A DNA stretch of 64,000 bases from Liolophura sinensis (GCF_032854445.1 NC_088305.1:30094628-30158627), one strand, 5' to 3'; positions 19,974 to 33,179 are shown, counted from the stretch's first letter. The notes: generated from the sequence alone by a model not told the origin. Numbers and translations are program-made.

Positions 19974-22930
19974 ATGAGCGTGTCTGAGGAAAACCGAGCA
20001 ACGTTTGATCGTTTTTTCAGAGAGGCCGACGTGAACAATGACGGGTTTTTGAATATTAAGGAGCTGAAGACGATCTTGTACAATATAGGATTCAGAGGCT
20101 CGGATGAAGAAATAGCAGTAAGTGGAACTTGCTAGTGTTGTGTTGTTAGGTGTGAGGACGGGGCGGGGGAGTGGGTGTCTTGCTACGGAAGTTTGTGTCA
20201 CATTGCACTGACAGTAATGGCCGACACGGCTCATGTAATCTCTATGAAATCCCGCTTCACAACATAAATGTTCTTCAAAATCATCACGACTGAAAGTTGA
20301 ACATAAATTTGATGTAAACATGTAAATTTTGATTAAAGTGTGATTTACCCTTCCACGTATTTCACGCCAAAAATGGTGGAATTTTAAAAATTCTGGACAG
20401 ACTGATCATTTTACGAAAATCAGACCTAGAGGCCGGCCCTTAAACTGACTTGTCGCAGACCAGATCGGAAGTAAAACCTACCAGTGTATGTCCCATGGCA
20501 ACTGTTGGTTTGGAAAGGTTATACTTTGGCACCAATGAGAATAATTATTTCACAGCACATTTCAGTGACACTGTTCATTTCGCTGTATAAAATGAAGAAC
20601 TGGCTAAGACTATAATTAAACTATTTCTTCGGGTATATCGTTAGCGACAATTAACTGTGGAGAGCGAATAGCAGATCGGAACTGACGGATGATTACCACG
20701 TACAAACTTGTCATCGACAAATAAATCAGTCTTTTATTATGTTCAAATGCTCTGTTCACCAGATGACTTGGGCCACAACAGTGGCTTGAAGGTGGACAAG
20801 TTTTAATATGCCGTCAATGTCAAATCAAGGCAAGCCAGAGTATATGTGTACTCTCGCTATACTAGGGCGTTTTTATACGTAACTAGCCAGCCGTGGCAAG
20901 TTTCCCCAAATGTTGGAACAGAGGCAATACACGGTGTTTTCTTCTGGGGCGTATTTCACGTCTTAAGTGTGTCAAGGATACCTACGGGACTTGTACCGGG
21001 TACTGATACCTGCATCGGAACTTTAAATCATTTTCAAAAGTTCTGAAAAAGACTTATAATATAAACTGAAATATCAAATCACAATGCATTTTTATTCTTG
21101 TGCGTCGGAGCTGCTATACAGTACACTTTACTTTCCAGCCTATGTCATAATCAGATATGGTACTGGAGCGTTGGTATTTTAAACGCGCTAACAGATGGAG
21201 AGCTACAGAGTGAAAGCAAGTGAAACTGGGAGGGTGGATATGCAGCCACGAGTCCTTGGCAGAAAGAAAGTAAAACACTACCATCAGCAAAAACGCCCTG
21301 TTTGCAATAAAGTCTTGCACAGACTCTCAAGTAATAGTTAGTCACCACAGGTTCAATATACTGCTAATATTTATGCTGCATGCATGATGCATGTGTTAGC
21401 ACGAATGAAAGAATTTGAATTCGTACTCCCTCTCCAAATGAAACCCGCCATATTGCCTCGTTTTGGATTAGGCTGGCTCCTCTCAGTGTCTGCAGCGCTC
21501 AATCCGTCCATCAGCATGAATAAACCAGGTCATACGCTGAAAATATTAATGACACAGACACGTGTTTATAAAAACACACGCATTAATATGCAAGCATCTT
21601 GCTATTTTTATTTGAACGCAGACGTCTTATCTATAAACGCGTTACATGTATATGGTGGGACTTGTTTTAGTGGCATTTAGAAGTTGGCGCGGAAGTACAC
21701 TGGACATCGCTTATAGATTTACAATTTCTTGGTTTATTGTCACGACGTTTCGATGCAGATACTAGCATCGTTATCAAGTGATTGAAGCGTCGTGACAATA
21801 AACCAAGAAGTTGTAAATCCATTAGCAACGCCTTGTCCGGTGTATATGGCGGGACTATATACGCATACGTTTGTGTTAAAAAAATAGGCTGGCATCCTTT
21901 TTATAACATTGACGTTTTCAGTAAATTATTTCCACGTTTTCTCCAAAACATCGATGTTTTATAGAAAAAATATGACATGTCTACTAGACTGGTCAAATAG
22001 CTGCTTTTGCTGTGTAGCATACTGTTATTCTTTACAGAAAGGGTAGGCACCAGAACTGGATTTCTTATCAAGAGCCCAATCTAGGTATGGTCACAAAACA
22101 CCACAAAAATATTCCAACACTGCAGCTTAATAACTCGGATAAGCTGAAAACAGGGTTATACCTCGAAATAAATATTATTCTACAGTAAATTTTATTCAGC
22201 GCAAATAGCTCCATGTCAAGAATTTCGCTCTGACATGGATTTGTCCAGCACCTAATGGATTTGTCCAGCACTTAATGGATTTGTCCAGCACTTAATGAAT
22301 TTGTCAGCACTTAATGGAGAATGTAGGAATTAGGTAATAAACTATATATATACATCATTGATTACATACCTTATAGTAGGGCCTACTTAAGTCAAGTCAA
22401 TGAAATCTGTGTACAGGTCGTTTAATTTGGCCTCCGTATGACCCCAGCTAAATTTAATGACTTCGTGGGGATTTATTGGAACTTCATTACGCAACTGAGA
22501 AACAGCTGCACTCAAGACCCTAGAGAATGGCCTCGGGGACGGGAGAAATTGTTGCCACCGGGTCTTTACCGACACTATTTGAACCAATCAGACGCCCTAA
22601 TTATTTTCCCAATTCGATGCTATGTTGGACGGTACATGAAACCTTGTGTTAGACCTGCCCAACACAGGCCTTCAAATCACTGACGATTTTGACATGTGTA
22701 CCTGTCGTCAAGCCAAGAATCCTGTCATGGCTAAAATTGGCCACATGACTATCACCCTACATGTACATAGCAGCCGAAAAAACCGGGTTTGCACGTTTAA
22801 CTGCTGAAATTTAATCACCTAGAATTAATCGTACCTCGAATCCCTAAAAAATAAGGACAATTTTGGGTCCTGGTATTCATGTTAAATTAGTTTTTGCCGG
22901 GTTGCCAGCAGTGGGAACGTTCGACCTCCG

Positions 22931-22983
<53 letters not shown>

Positions 22984-25900
22984 TGTCTTGGTTACCGTTT
23001 TACGTTTTCTTCGCTCTGCAATGCCTTTATCTGGCTTATGACTGATACCTCTATCCTAGGAGTTATGCTATTCAGGTAAAAATCTATTTTACACGTAGGA
23101 AAGTTCGCCATTTCCTCATCAAAGGCCGGTGGTTTTCTCCGACCACTCTGATTTTCTCCAGGAGAGCCAGGTTTGTGTTGGGGGAGTAAGAATCCACGGC
23201 ACCTGGTCCCTTTGCATTGTTTTATTTCCATTGTTTATTAAATGTGATGAGAACACCACCATTTTTGAGTAATTCCAGTCAAGTGAGGTTTTATAAACGG
23301 CATTTAACATCACTGCGTTTTGGCTCTTTTAGTTTTTGACCATATTGTGATGTTTTTCCCCGTTAGTTGCTACTTCTGAAACATTTATATTAACAGTTAG
23401 AATAAAAGCATAACTGAGATAAACTGTCAAGAGAACGGATTTAACCTGTTACTCTTGACCATCACGTTATCATCGCTGCTTTACTCTTGATTTATTCTGT
23501 ATTTTATACAGAAAACCGGAATCAAATAAATAAAAATAAACCCACACCTGGCTGTGGTCTGCGTGAAGTGAGAAGGAAATGTCACAAATAGGACATAGGC
23601 GCATCCTGTAGTCTTAAATACGTTGCATCGTATATTTTTTTACCTGTTGAGTGTACATAGGCATCGAGGATTCGCTGGTCAGTAAATCGGACATCGAACT
23701 TCAACTGACGAACTTTCCCGCTAGTGACACACAGCTTGTTCACCCGATGACCGAGCTCGGGCTGGACGCCATATTGGTGGAAGGCACTTGACGTCCAACG
23801 ACCTTCATGCACGACCGCCTGAACAGCCAGACACCAACGTTGTACATATAAAAGCAAAGAGATTAAAACCAGAAAAATGAAGACATTGTGTATTTTGGCA
23901 AATGGTCACAGGTAACGGCTGGAGTATATTCATGTGTAAGGCTATTTCCAGACTAAGTTTAGTCCAAACTTTTAATGTAAACACTTAAAATAGCAGCTTA
24001 CACGTCTCCCAGCACCATGCCTTAAGTAGACTTAGATATAGAAAGGCAGTGATGTTACCTACAATCTATTAAACCTCACTGGTCTAGAATTACTCAAAAT
24101 ACTGTGTTGTCATCTCATTTAATAACAACAACAAGAAAAAATGCAGAGGGACCAGGCCTCGGGAATGCTTAATCCACCAGCAGAATCCTGCTCTATGCAG
24201 GAACATGATATAAAATACTGTAGTATACCAAAGTAGGGACGACGGTTGATAGTTGGCAAATGATCTCATGTAACCAGTGAAATTCGGCCTCTTTGTCATT
24301 TTACCTCAGTTGAGTGTTTTATTCTAAATCTATGCGTCGAATTAGACATTAGCATTTCTCCCGCCAAAATTGAGAACGATGTGCGATGCGGAAGAATCGG
24401 ATAATAGTTAAACGCAGTTCGCTGTTTGTCCGGCCCAAACCATCAGACACAACACGGTTTGTTGTACGTTGTTCTGCAACTTCTCCACAATTTAATGTTC
24501 ATCCATGCTTAAACAACTGAACCTTCCTTTCTCGAAACCTTGAAACTTGAAGCGTCTGCGGAAATTCCACCGACTGACATCAATTATGCAAAGCGTTTGA
24601 GAGATTTGCTAAGCTGTTTTATGAAGCGAATATGTTTTAGCTCAGACGACATTCATGGCTAAACATCTACACCTTATTAAATGTAAAAATTCGCGCTGTC
24701 ACTTAAACCAAAGGTCGACATGGCAGATGCGACGTAATTAATTTAAATTTAAGATGTTTTCAAAGACTGTGGGCGACACAGAATCAAATTACAAACACAT
24801 TTGGATTTTCTTTACAGGTATAAATAGATATTTATTGACATTGATTTATTGGTTTCTACAGGTTTCTTCTTGTCTTGTCTCTGCTCAGTAAAACCGATAA
24901 AAGAAATCTAATGTAAAACTAACACTGTTATATAACACGATGGTGAACACCACCAAAGAAATTCGGTGTATTTGGGCTTAATTTCAAGAGTAATGTGAAG
25001 AATAATCTGTGTAACAGTTCAAAAAAGCTAAACGCTTCAGTTTTTTTTCCAAAATCAATCGACTTATGCAAAATATATGAACCAATACCATTGAATACTC
25101 AACCAATCAATCAGTTAATCAGTCAGTCAGGTGACCAGTTTGTTGACCAATCATATTCACAGAAATTACTTAATAGTGAAGCGCAGCCTTCATCTGCGAA
25201 TTTTTTCAATCTGCTGATGTGTAAGTTTCGGAATTAATTCACATGAATTTTTAATTTGATCAGTATACTGAATTGATGTTCGATTATATCATATCAGTTT
25301 TTTAAACAACATGATTTGCCCTTTTTTTTATAACCCATAATGTCCTAGTTATTTCACGCGCCGATTGGACATTTTGTATGAATAATGGGAGACCAGGGGG
25401 ACCTGGTTAGAGCGTCTAGTAATACCACAGCCTTTAAAAATGGCACTAAGAGGTTAGAGCAAGGAATTTGCTCGAAGGCGGCCTTACGTCAGGATGTAAG
25501 TCAGTTATATAGTAAGGGGCGGTTGTTTCCCTAAATTTATAAGGTTTCCTCCTCCCATAACAATCGCGAAACATTCCCGAGAACATCAAAATAAATAGAT
25601 TTATTTATTGTAATCACCCTCTCATTAAACTATATTATAACACTATATTATAACGCTATATACACTATATTATAACACTTTATACACTGTATTATAACAC
25701 TTTATACACTATATTATAACACTCTATACACTATATTATAACACAACATACACTATATTATAACACTATATACACTATATTATAACACTATATACACTAT
25801 ATCATAATCATTGAATCATTGAGGTTTTTTTTTTGTATTCCTTTATAATTTATCCGGAGCAGGTGATCCTCTGTGATAGAATTCAAAAGCCCAGATTTAA

Positions 25901-28735
25901 TTTTCCTGCATGACATTTAATTTTTGTTCTGGAGCTAAAAACACTCCAACTCAGACTGTGACTATAGAGTTGCTTGTATTAGTGTGTTGTGGTGCCCTAG
26001 TGTGTGAGTGAAGAGGTGATAAATTCACATCAATGAGAGCAGCTGTCTAATTGGTTACTCGAAACTCCCGCACTCGAACACGAGAGTGAGATGACGCTTG
26101 TTGTCATGGTAACAAGCAAATTTCATGTGTTTCTATGAGACTGTTAAGAGTTGAGGAAAATGCTATACAGAGACAGACACACTGAATTACAACTAACTTT
26201 GTATCCTCATTAAATGGTGTTGCTCAACAACTGTTTTGATTCGAAGCGTTGATCATCTGATATGGGTTTTAGAAAAGCGTACATTTGTCAGATGAAAGTC
26301 ATTAGTTTTCTGCTTTATATTTGTGCTGCAGAAATACATTTACAAATATGCAGACACGATACAGTTATCCGTCTATAAAAGTTATCCGACTATAAATGTG
26401 ACAGTTGCCTGTCATTAATTCAAATTGTCGGCCTAAGTTATTACTGCCATAATATCAGATTGCACGTTAGGCTTGGGAAAAAAAATTGCGTGTGATTTTT
26501 CTCTTCAACTAGCAATGTATGACCAACAAGATTTCTGTGATACAAATATGCATACATTCAAAACTGCTTTCTTGTATTCGTTTAATAATGTCTACACGTT
26601 TATTTCTACCTTTTCCCGTCTGAAATATATGTTAGCTGTTAGCTTTACAAAACATTTTCGGTTACAGCCTAATGTAAGTATATTTTATTTCAACAAATAT
26701 GTTGAACCGGTTACCTTCCCCCACAAGTGAGTATGTGAGTGCTCAGGGTTTAACGTCGTGCTTAAAGGATTAGTGTCCGGATTTTTTTATTCGTTCATAA
26801 TAGGCTATCCCTGTATATATTGTTAAATTGTGAAATCTCCATTCAGTGTTAAAAAACGCTACAAGAAATACAACAAGCATGTCGAATTTCTCCACAAAAT
26901 GGTTTGCTGCTCTGCATACGGTTGTAAAGAGAGGTTATCGAAGGACCCTGGATACTATTAACTGAACTGAAAACTGAGAGATAGTGAATGTCTGTACACC
27001 AACGCCGACGCCCGCACCGTAAATGTGCAGGATAAAATCTACAGCTGACCAGTCCATATTGCTAGTGCGGTCGGAAATGTCTGGACAAAGATCAAATACA
27101 AAGTGTGATTATAGACACTATAACGCATGTATAGGGACTGGCCGGAGATGTTAGTGTCGTAAGTCGGAACTTCAACGTTGTCCACAATGAGTTCAAATCG
27201 ATACGGCAGTATGTTTGCTTCTGTGTTGTTGGAATCCATCTCGAAAATGACATCATTGTGATAGGAATTCCCAGGTTATTTAGGCCAGCTAGACTTTAGG
27301 TTGGTCATCGATGACGTCACACTCTGAGCCGTACCGGCAGTCAGGCGGTTGGCTGGATATCGGCGACGGCCGATTGTTTTCAGTGGATTAAAAGTCATAA
27401 TTATGTTTCTCACAATCCCTCCAAGTAATATACTGCTTAAACAGGTTATACTATTTATAATTAGGTCCAGTAGCTAAAACAAGGATCCCCAGCCTTGTGG
27501 GCAATCGCTGGATCATTCGGCAAAAGCTTTTGTCTGGGTACAACCGATCAGCTTCCGATCAGTGAGGTCGCCGGTTCGAATTCAGGTGTCGCCGGTATAG
27601 GGCTGTGGATTTAGGTCAGGAGATTTGTCTCCTGAGGATTACTCACCTATCTGAATTCTATCCACAGTTCGTAGGGAATAGGGACCAAGGAACTGGGAAC
27701 TGGGAATTGGTAAGCAACTTTAGCTGTGTGGTTTACTCCGTGTATTCCAGTGTGACAGTTCTAATTCACCAATAAAACCATAGAATTCAGTGACATGTTC
27801 TCAACACGGTGTTAAACAACTATGGACTAAGTGTAAGTCAAATGAACCTTTCTTTTTCAGAAAATTTTCGTGGACTTGGTGTCAGCCGGCGAAGATAAGG
27901 TGACATACGAACAGTTCATGACTGAGATGTGCAAAATTCCACTCAAGGATGTCAAGTGAGTTCCTAAAAATTGCAATAGACTTATTTTCCTCTAGCTCAG
28001 AGATCAGCTGACAAATGTTTTCAGCTTTCCTTCCAAATTTACTAAAACGTCGACACGGAGCGAATTGTCGCATCAACTCGTCGAATTACATCAGCCAAAC
28101 AAAAGCAGGTCAAATGTTATTTCATACCATTTGTAGAATTCGACACATCGCACCCTTTGAATGCACGGCTTGTGGAACAGCGCTTCATTTTTTTTTATTT
28201 TCGATTAGCTGGCTGAATTGCACCAATCGACACAAAATGAATCTATTCGAAGACTTTTGTCTGTTTGACCGTTACCGATTCCACAAAGCTGGTGTTTACT
28301 TAAGTCAAAGTTAGAAATGTCATGTAAACACAAAGTTTCTCACGCTAAGGGTTGAAATTGAGAACGTTTGTGTTATGGATGCCTGGAGGCAGTTGGTTGG
28401 TGGCTATCCCGGCTTTTTTGACAAGGATTTTCCACCCATAGATTGGGGCGTAAAACACTAATCACCCAATCGATCAATCAATTTAAACATTTCTTGATTG
28501 TCCTGCGTCACAAGCTTGTCTCCCTTTTCTCCTCAGGGACAGCGAATTACGAACTCTCTTTAGGACGTTTGACAAGAACGGAGACGGAAATGTGACGAAA
28601 GAGGAACTTTTCCATTGTTTGAAAGAAAAACAGTTTGATTACACGGAGGAAGAAATGGGAGAAATTCTGGCAAAAGCTGATAAAAACAAGGACGGGAAAA
28701 TTGATTATGAAGAGTTCCTGTCGGCACTGAAATAA
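19974..28735 (+). CDS. Calmodulin-like EF-hand protein, three coding exons
   Basis: The coding exons are 19974-20117, 27861-27955 and 28537-28735. They join in frame (phases 0 and 2) at GTAAGT/TTTTTCAG and GTGAGT/CTCCTCAG borders to give 145 residues, close to calmodulin's usual ~149. EF1 has loop DVNNDGFLNIKE (residues 19-30). EF2 is degenerate: its loop region VSAGEDKVTYEQ lacks the acidic residues at 1, 3 and 12 and the central Gly. EF3 has DKNGDGNVTKEE and EF4 has DKNKDGKIDYEE, both canonical. It is predicted to be a cytosolic calcium sensor binding three calcium ions; the target is unknown. The ATG has A at -3. Introns are 7,743 and 581 bp. No AATAAA follows the stop, but AATATA/TATAAA at 28906-28915 is a weak poly(A) candidate. 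Divergence from calmodulin itself is clear, so no gene symbol is given. Confidence 0.9.
21716..21819. repeat. Near-perfect inverted repeat with nested small stem-loop
   Basis: The arms 21716-21747 and 21788-21819 are complementary at 31 of 32 positions. The 40-base spacer has its own hairpin, CGATGC (21751-21756) with GCATCG (21765-21770). On the minus strand the loop reads TTGATAACGATGC, then GCATCGAAACG, a layout reminiscent of the hammerhead core (a CUGAUGA-like box, stem II, GAAAC). The first box differs from consensus at two positions. It may be a fragment of the terminal repeat of a Penelope-like or other retroelement. Confidence 0.75.
22235..22318. repeat. 20-bp tandem repeat, about four copies
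   Basis: The unit ATGGATTTGTCCAGCACTTA is repeated three times almost exactly, with a fourth copy having one deletion and one substitution. It lies in intron 1 of the EF-hand gene. Confidence 0.85.
22932..22980. repeat. (TA)n microsatellite
   Basis: About 24 uninterrupted TA units directly after GTTCGACCTCCGC, within intron 1 of the EF-hand gene. Confidence 0.95.
23390..23500 (-). repeat. Dispersed repeat family D, reverse copy
   Basis: On the minus strand, phrases match family D in order: a diverged CAGCGATGATAACGTGAT, then GGTTAAATCC, TATCTCAGTTATGC and TTTTATTCTAACTG. It is diverged and its boundaries are uncertain. Confidence 0.4.
23644..23818 (-). other. Possible orphan exon on the minus strand
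   Basis: A 175-bp segment lies between a plausible acceptor (GGCTGTTCAG on the minus strand) and donor (AACAG then GTAAAA). It encodes 58 codons without a stop, for example HQYGVQPELGHRVNKLCVTS followed by GKVRQLKFDVRFTDQRILDA. Composition looks protein-like, with mixed polar and hydrophobic residues. I recognise no family. No partner exon was found, and the segment sits antisense inside intron 1 of the EF-hand gene. It may equally be chance or a pseudoexon. Confidence 0.25.
24225..24345 (+). repeat. Dispersed repeat family D, copy
   Basis: GGACGACGGTTGATAGTTGG is followed by GTAACCAGTGAAATTCGGCC, TTTACCTCAGTTGAG and TTTTATTCTAAAT. This parallels the downstream half of the copies at 3258 and 5650. 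Confidence 0.55.
25627..25805. repeat. AT-rich minisatellite, CACTATATTATAACA unit
   Basis: About eight units of a 20-24 bp motif based on ACACTATATTATAACACTAT, with small length variants. Intronic in the EF-hand gene. Confidence 0.85.
26723..26768 (-). repeat. Fragment of family A SINE tail
   Basis: GAGTATGTGAGTGCTCAGGG followed by TTTAACGTCGTGCTTAA is the reverse complement of the 3' tail of the SINEs at 3486 and 18408. No head is present. Confidence 0.55.
27490..27720 (+). repeat. Possible tRNA-derived SINE remnant
   Basis: GCCGGTTCGAATTCAGG is close to a Pol III B box, and about 50-60 bases upstream lies a weak A-box-like region. It is followed by a body with TAGGTCAGGAGATTTGTCTC. No tail or target-site duplication was identified, so this is a weak call. 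Confidence 0.3.
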
Positions 28736-29049
28736 CCATTTTTTTGTTTGTACTTGCTTGTTTTGTTGTGGACACTCGTTACTGGTCGAAACTGTTTAAT
28801 CTTCCTAAACTGATCTGAGTTTCTTGGGTAATCCGGTGATAATTAACAAAAAAACCTGTCGGAAACGAGCTTTGGGCATTTTTACAACTGTTTCTTTTTA
28901 CGATAAATATATAAAAAGTATCATATATATCTGTCGCTACTTTTTCAGTTATTTTTTTAATAACAGTAAATTATATAAATTATGCTAAAATGTACAGAAA
29001 AGCAGAATCTTTATACTAGGCATTCGTGATTGCGGATTTTTCGCGATAA

Positions 29050-31525
29050 AATATCTTTAGAAAATGCGTCTTTAGAAATTCCGATGACAAACACTTCTTT
29101 CTTCCAGAAAGTTACTTGGAATTTGTTGCAATGGAGCGGTCTCCATGGCTGTATTCCTTTTTCTTTATTTCTTTATTTGATTGGTGTTTTACGCCGTAGT
29201 CATTATTATTATTATTAGCATTATTATTTCTGTATTTGAATCCAGTTAAATGCGTAACCCGACAGCAGTGTTCTCGTGTCAGCTGATGCCAATGTGGCAG
29301 TGCAAAAAGAGCACAGTGGGCGTTGCATTCCAGTATCGGTCTTGTTACAGCCGACTCCAACCCCGAAGAAATGGGGATTAAAACGTCGTTCGCAAGCAGT
29401 GATGTTGTGTTACACATTCGAAACCGCGTTCTCATATGGGATTAACACGAATGCAGGGATTTAACGATAGTCCTTAGTTTGCACCATTCCGTACTCCTAT
29501 ACACAACGGTGTGAGCATCATCTATGTCCTTGAACTGGAGGTAGCCAGTTTTACCCTCGATTGAGGAGATCCGAGTTCATGACTTCAACACATTAAACAC
29601 TTCAAACATATGGAAATACAAAAAAGGCTTCTAAGTTTTTTTCTTGGGGCGTAAAAATGACTTTTAACTGCAGTTTTCCTATGGCTTTGGCGATCAGTTG
29701 GGAAATTAAGTAGCTTGCTGGGTTGACGTCAAGGATGATAACTGTCAAAACAACTATATTGGGGTAAGACCCTGAATTAGGGGAGCTGGTCCTGCGTTTC
29801 CAGTGTGTTCATCGATGACGTCATTTCTGAATACTTCTGACCTTTTCATGTATCCTTTAAGGACATCCAGCAGTAACATAAAGACAATGGCCTCTCTGAT
29901 GTGGTGTCTTAGTAGTACTGCGAGTTGTGTGTGTCTAAACTGGAATTAGCAGTGGTTACCTTCGTGCATGCGTACTGGAAAGGATTCCCCTGCGGAAGAA
30001 CGCCAAAATATATGTGTTCTACGTATCAATTAGAGGGAGCCCACAGATAGAGTGATTTAAGATTTTGGCATTCCGTTTATTAAGAACAATGACCACTGCA
30101 GAACAACAACACGACTGCGAAAGCTGATTGTGGAGTTGTTAGGTGAAATAATAGCAATAATGAGACGATAGTGATATTTTTTCCATCACGCAAGAAAACT
30201 AGAAACACACACAGAAGAGCTTTAGCAATCAGGATTAATGCGGCATTGCATTACGACATTCAAAAAAAAAGTTTTCAGAATAACTACTCATAGCACAATG
30301 ATGCTAATGATCGTCCAGCAACCGTCACAATCTCATGTTCTAATTATATTACCTGCTATGATACCAAAGCGGCTTATAGCCTACACAGTAATCAGGTAGC
30401 GCTAGCTATACATGTTAATTTTGTCAGGTGAAATTGCAACTATATGTAAAGAAGAAAATTCTAAAAACACAGATGATGAACACCCAAAAAACATAAAAAA
30501 TCGAGGGTAAATTACAAACAGTGAATTGGATAAACGCAGAGTATTCCGGGAAAAGCAATCAACTTTTTGGGGTCCCTTCCCAAAATGAACAAAAGTTCGT
30601 TAAAGATTGAACTGCTGCGTGGATCTCTAGTCGGTTTTACATCATTTGCCTGGCAATATTGCCAGCCCATCCGCAAACTTTGATAAAATTGCCGCCTAGT
30701 TGTATTTGTGTCTTCGTGGGACGAAGCGTTCGTTTGAAAAGGAAGAGAAATCTATTGCAAGTTATAGTGTGATCTGGACCATAGCTGCACGAGCTAATAT
30801 TGTCCACGAAGAAATGAAATGAGGGAACACCGAAGATGGATGTGAGTTAGGCTCATTAGAGATTCATTGACGTTTTGAATTAAACATGACTGAAAAGTAC
30901 GGCTAAACAGCTGCATCACGTACGGGCACCTGCTAGAGTCACGTGATTGGGCAGTACAGCTGAATTACTTTGTAAGAAATTAATATATCCATTTAACATG
31001 TTGAGTTACGAGCACGGAATCCTGGAAACACTCCCTTTAACATGATTTTTATCACAAACAACATAACTGAAGATTGAAATATATTTGCATGGCGAATTCC
31101 AGCGCACGGGGAAGGAAAGGTGAAGGCACACTGTATTTTTCTTCACAATTTGCATATTTGTTTTTCTGTTTCTTGTCGTTGTAATGTAACATACACAGTA
31201 AGGCTAGGAATACAACTGCTTATATAATCTGGCAGCTGTTGAATCTCATGTTCAAGAATATTTCAGTGAAACGATTGTGGTTACTTTTTATGTATGAAGA
31301 AAACGTGAGTACACAGGGTAAAAAATGAATGACTTTTCTCACGCGTAAAGTACAGATCTGAAGACCATATTGGTGAACAAATGGTTTTAGTGAATGTTAG
31401 ACTGTTCAAAGAATGTTGTCGTGAATATGAAAAAAAATGTAAAAACTGTTAACAATAATATTCTGTTAAATCTGGTATGTCGTGTGTATCATTTATGTAT
31501 AAGATTTTTGCATCAAAGAATGGCT
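29050..31525. other. Intergenic DNA downstream of the EF-hand gene
   Basis: It contains a family B tail fragment at 29157-29215 ending in an ATT-rich run. Otherwise it is AT-rich sequence with short unsupported frames. I see no gene, RNA or structured repeat. Confidence 0.5.
29157..29215 (-). repeat. Family B SINE tail fragment
   Basis: CTTTATTTGATTGGTGTTTT plus ACGCCGTAGTCATT matches the tail end of family B and then stops in an ATT microsatellite. Confidence 0.6.
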
Positions 31526-31527
31526 TT

Positions 31528-31592
31528 CTATTTATTTGTTTATTTATTTGATTTTGTGTTTTACGCCGTAATCAAGAATATTTCATTTATGG
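31528..31592 (-). repeat. Family B SINE tail fragment
   Basis: TTTATTTGATTTTGTGTTTT plus ACGCCGTAATCAAGAATATT matches the 3' end of family B. The rest is missing. Confidence 0.65.
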
Positions 31593-33179
31593 CATTTCTA
31601 AGTTGACAGCCGGATGAACACGTAATCGTCAAAACAAATTGCCAGCATCAAGTCTCCTGTCAGTAAGAGTTGCATATCTTCAAGTCACACGTTGGGAAGC
31701 CGTCAGTCACTTGCCAAAGGTTGGTGGTTTGCCTCGGGCACTACGCTTCCTCCACCGGTCGTAGAAGTGAAAATTTCCTCAGTTGCACAACCAGATTTAT
31801 CATGCGGAAAAATTCAGAAAGAACTCGGAGAAAATCATGGCTCTTTACCAAGTACCAGAGAATCCTCCTCACAGAAAGCTGCAGCGGAACAAACAATAAC
31901 TGATCACCACCCCATCTACAAGTTTGAAGCCGTAAATCTTAGGTTCTCAATCTTAAGTCGTAAGCCTTAAGTTGAAAGTTTTACCAGCCAGCAATATAAG
32001 GCATAGTTAGTATGTTTGTAAAGCAGTAGTATAAGTTTCATCTGGGGACCAGGACTGGAATACGCGGAACAGTTTAAGGACTGAATGACAAATATAACTT
32101 TATCAACAGTCTTTTAAATTTTATACTTAACCCCAAATACGATTGTGTAACAGTATATTAAATGGAAACTAAATCTGTTGCTGTTATAAATGGCAGTGGG
32201 ACAACCGCATTGACTGCTATGTGTCGCTAAAATTTGGATTATAAAATTTGACTTGATACTGGTATGAGCTGATACACTATTGAACAACCAAACCCTTATG
32301 TGTTACTTCCGATCTTTAGTGAAAGCGTGACATGGCTTACAGCATGCAAACTCATTCCGTAAAAGACCTTATAAATATATACTACTGGGGCAATTTCATT
32401 TCAGTTTATTTTATTCTCTTACTGCTTTGTGGTTTGTATTATTACATAGCATGAATATAAATGCGACTATAGTTTATTTCTTTTTAGCCAGTCGCCTATA
32501 TTTCAGCTGTCCGTAAAATTAGACTCACTTGCTACCTACTATTAGTGATACCTAACAACACTAACTCCAAACATTCTTATGCTGTACGTCTATATTATTG
32601 CAGGTAAAAACTCAAAATGTTTAACTTCATAAGCCTGGTTTCAACACCAAGAACTCATTCAGAAACACGTGGCATGCTGGGCAATGGGCGTGGAGAGTAA
32701 TTTTTTTTGCAATAGCTGCACCATCATGCGGTTAAAACAAACTCCACGCAGCAAAACAGCTACACTATTGTATCAGCGAATAGACTACATCGTTATTTAT
32801 AACAAAATTTCCTAACATACAACTCTAAAATCATATTGCTGTTAGATCAAATACTTCAAGAGATAAAATAAAATTTATTTATGAATGTTAAATTATACCA
32901 AAACGTGCGAACAAAGTCAAACATGGCAGTGTATTAAACAGGGTTTAAATTAAAGTCGATAGCAGTTTAGGTAACTGGTGTCGCCCTTCGTCAAAACATA
33001 TTGAACTCCACCCAATATGCTACTGGTTTTCTGAATAATTATGACACATGAGGCAATGACTTCTTGGTGTTCTTTGCAAAACTATGGACTTCCAACATAT
33101 CAATATGTAGAGTTTGCTTTGTTACGTGTCACTGACTAAAGGCAATCTTGGCTGCGAGATTTACAGACAGCTGAATATA
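31593..33179. other. Intergenic DNA, nothing recognised
   Basis: AT-rich, with small overlapping open frames at 31670-31970 that show no domain features. No repeat family or RNA is recognised. Confidence 0.5.

Larger units (their letters stand above)
20118..27860 (+). other. Intron 1 of the EF-hand gene (7.7 kb)
   Basis: It starts GTAAGTGG and ends CTTTCTTTTTCAG. It contains a hairpin at 21716-21819, a 20-bp tandem repeat at 22235-22318, an AT microsatellite at 22932-22980, family D copies at 23390-23500 and 24225-24345, an AT-rich minisatellite at 25627-25805, a family A tail fragment at 26723-26768 and a possible minus-strand exon at 23644-23818. The remaining sequence shows nothing recognisable. 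Confidence 0.85.

Noticed and set aside
22932-22980. TATA-rich promoter
   Set aside because: A long uninterrupted TA microsatellite inside an intron with no gene start nearby.
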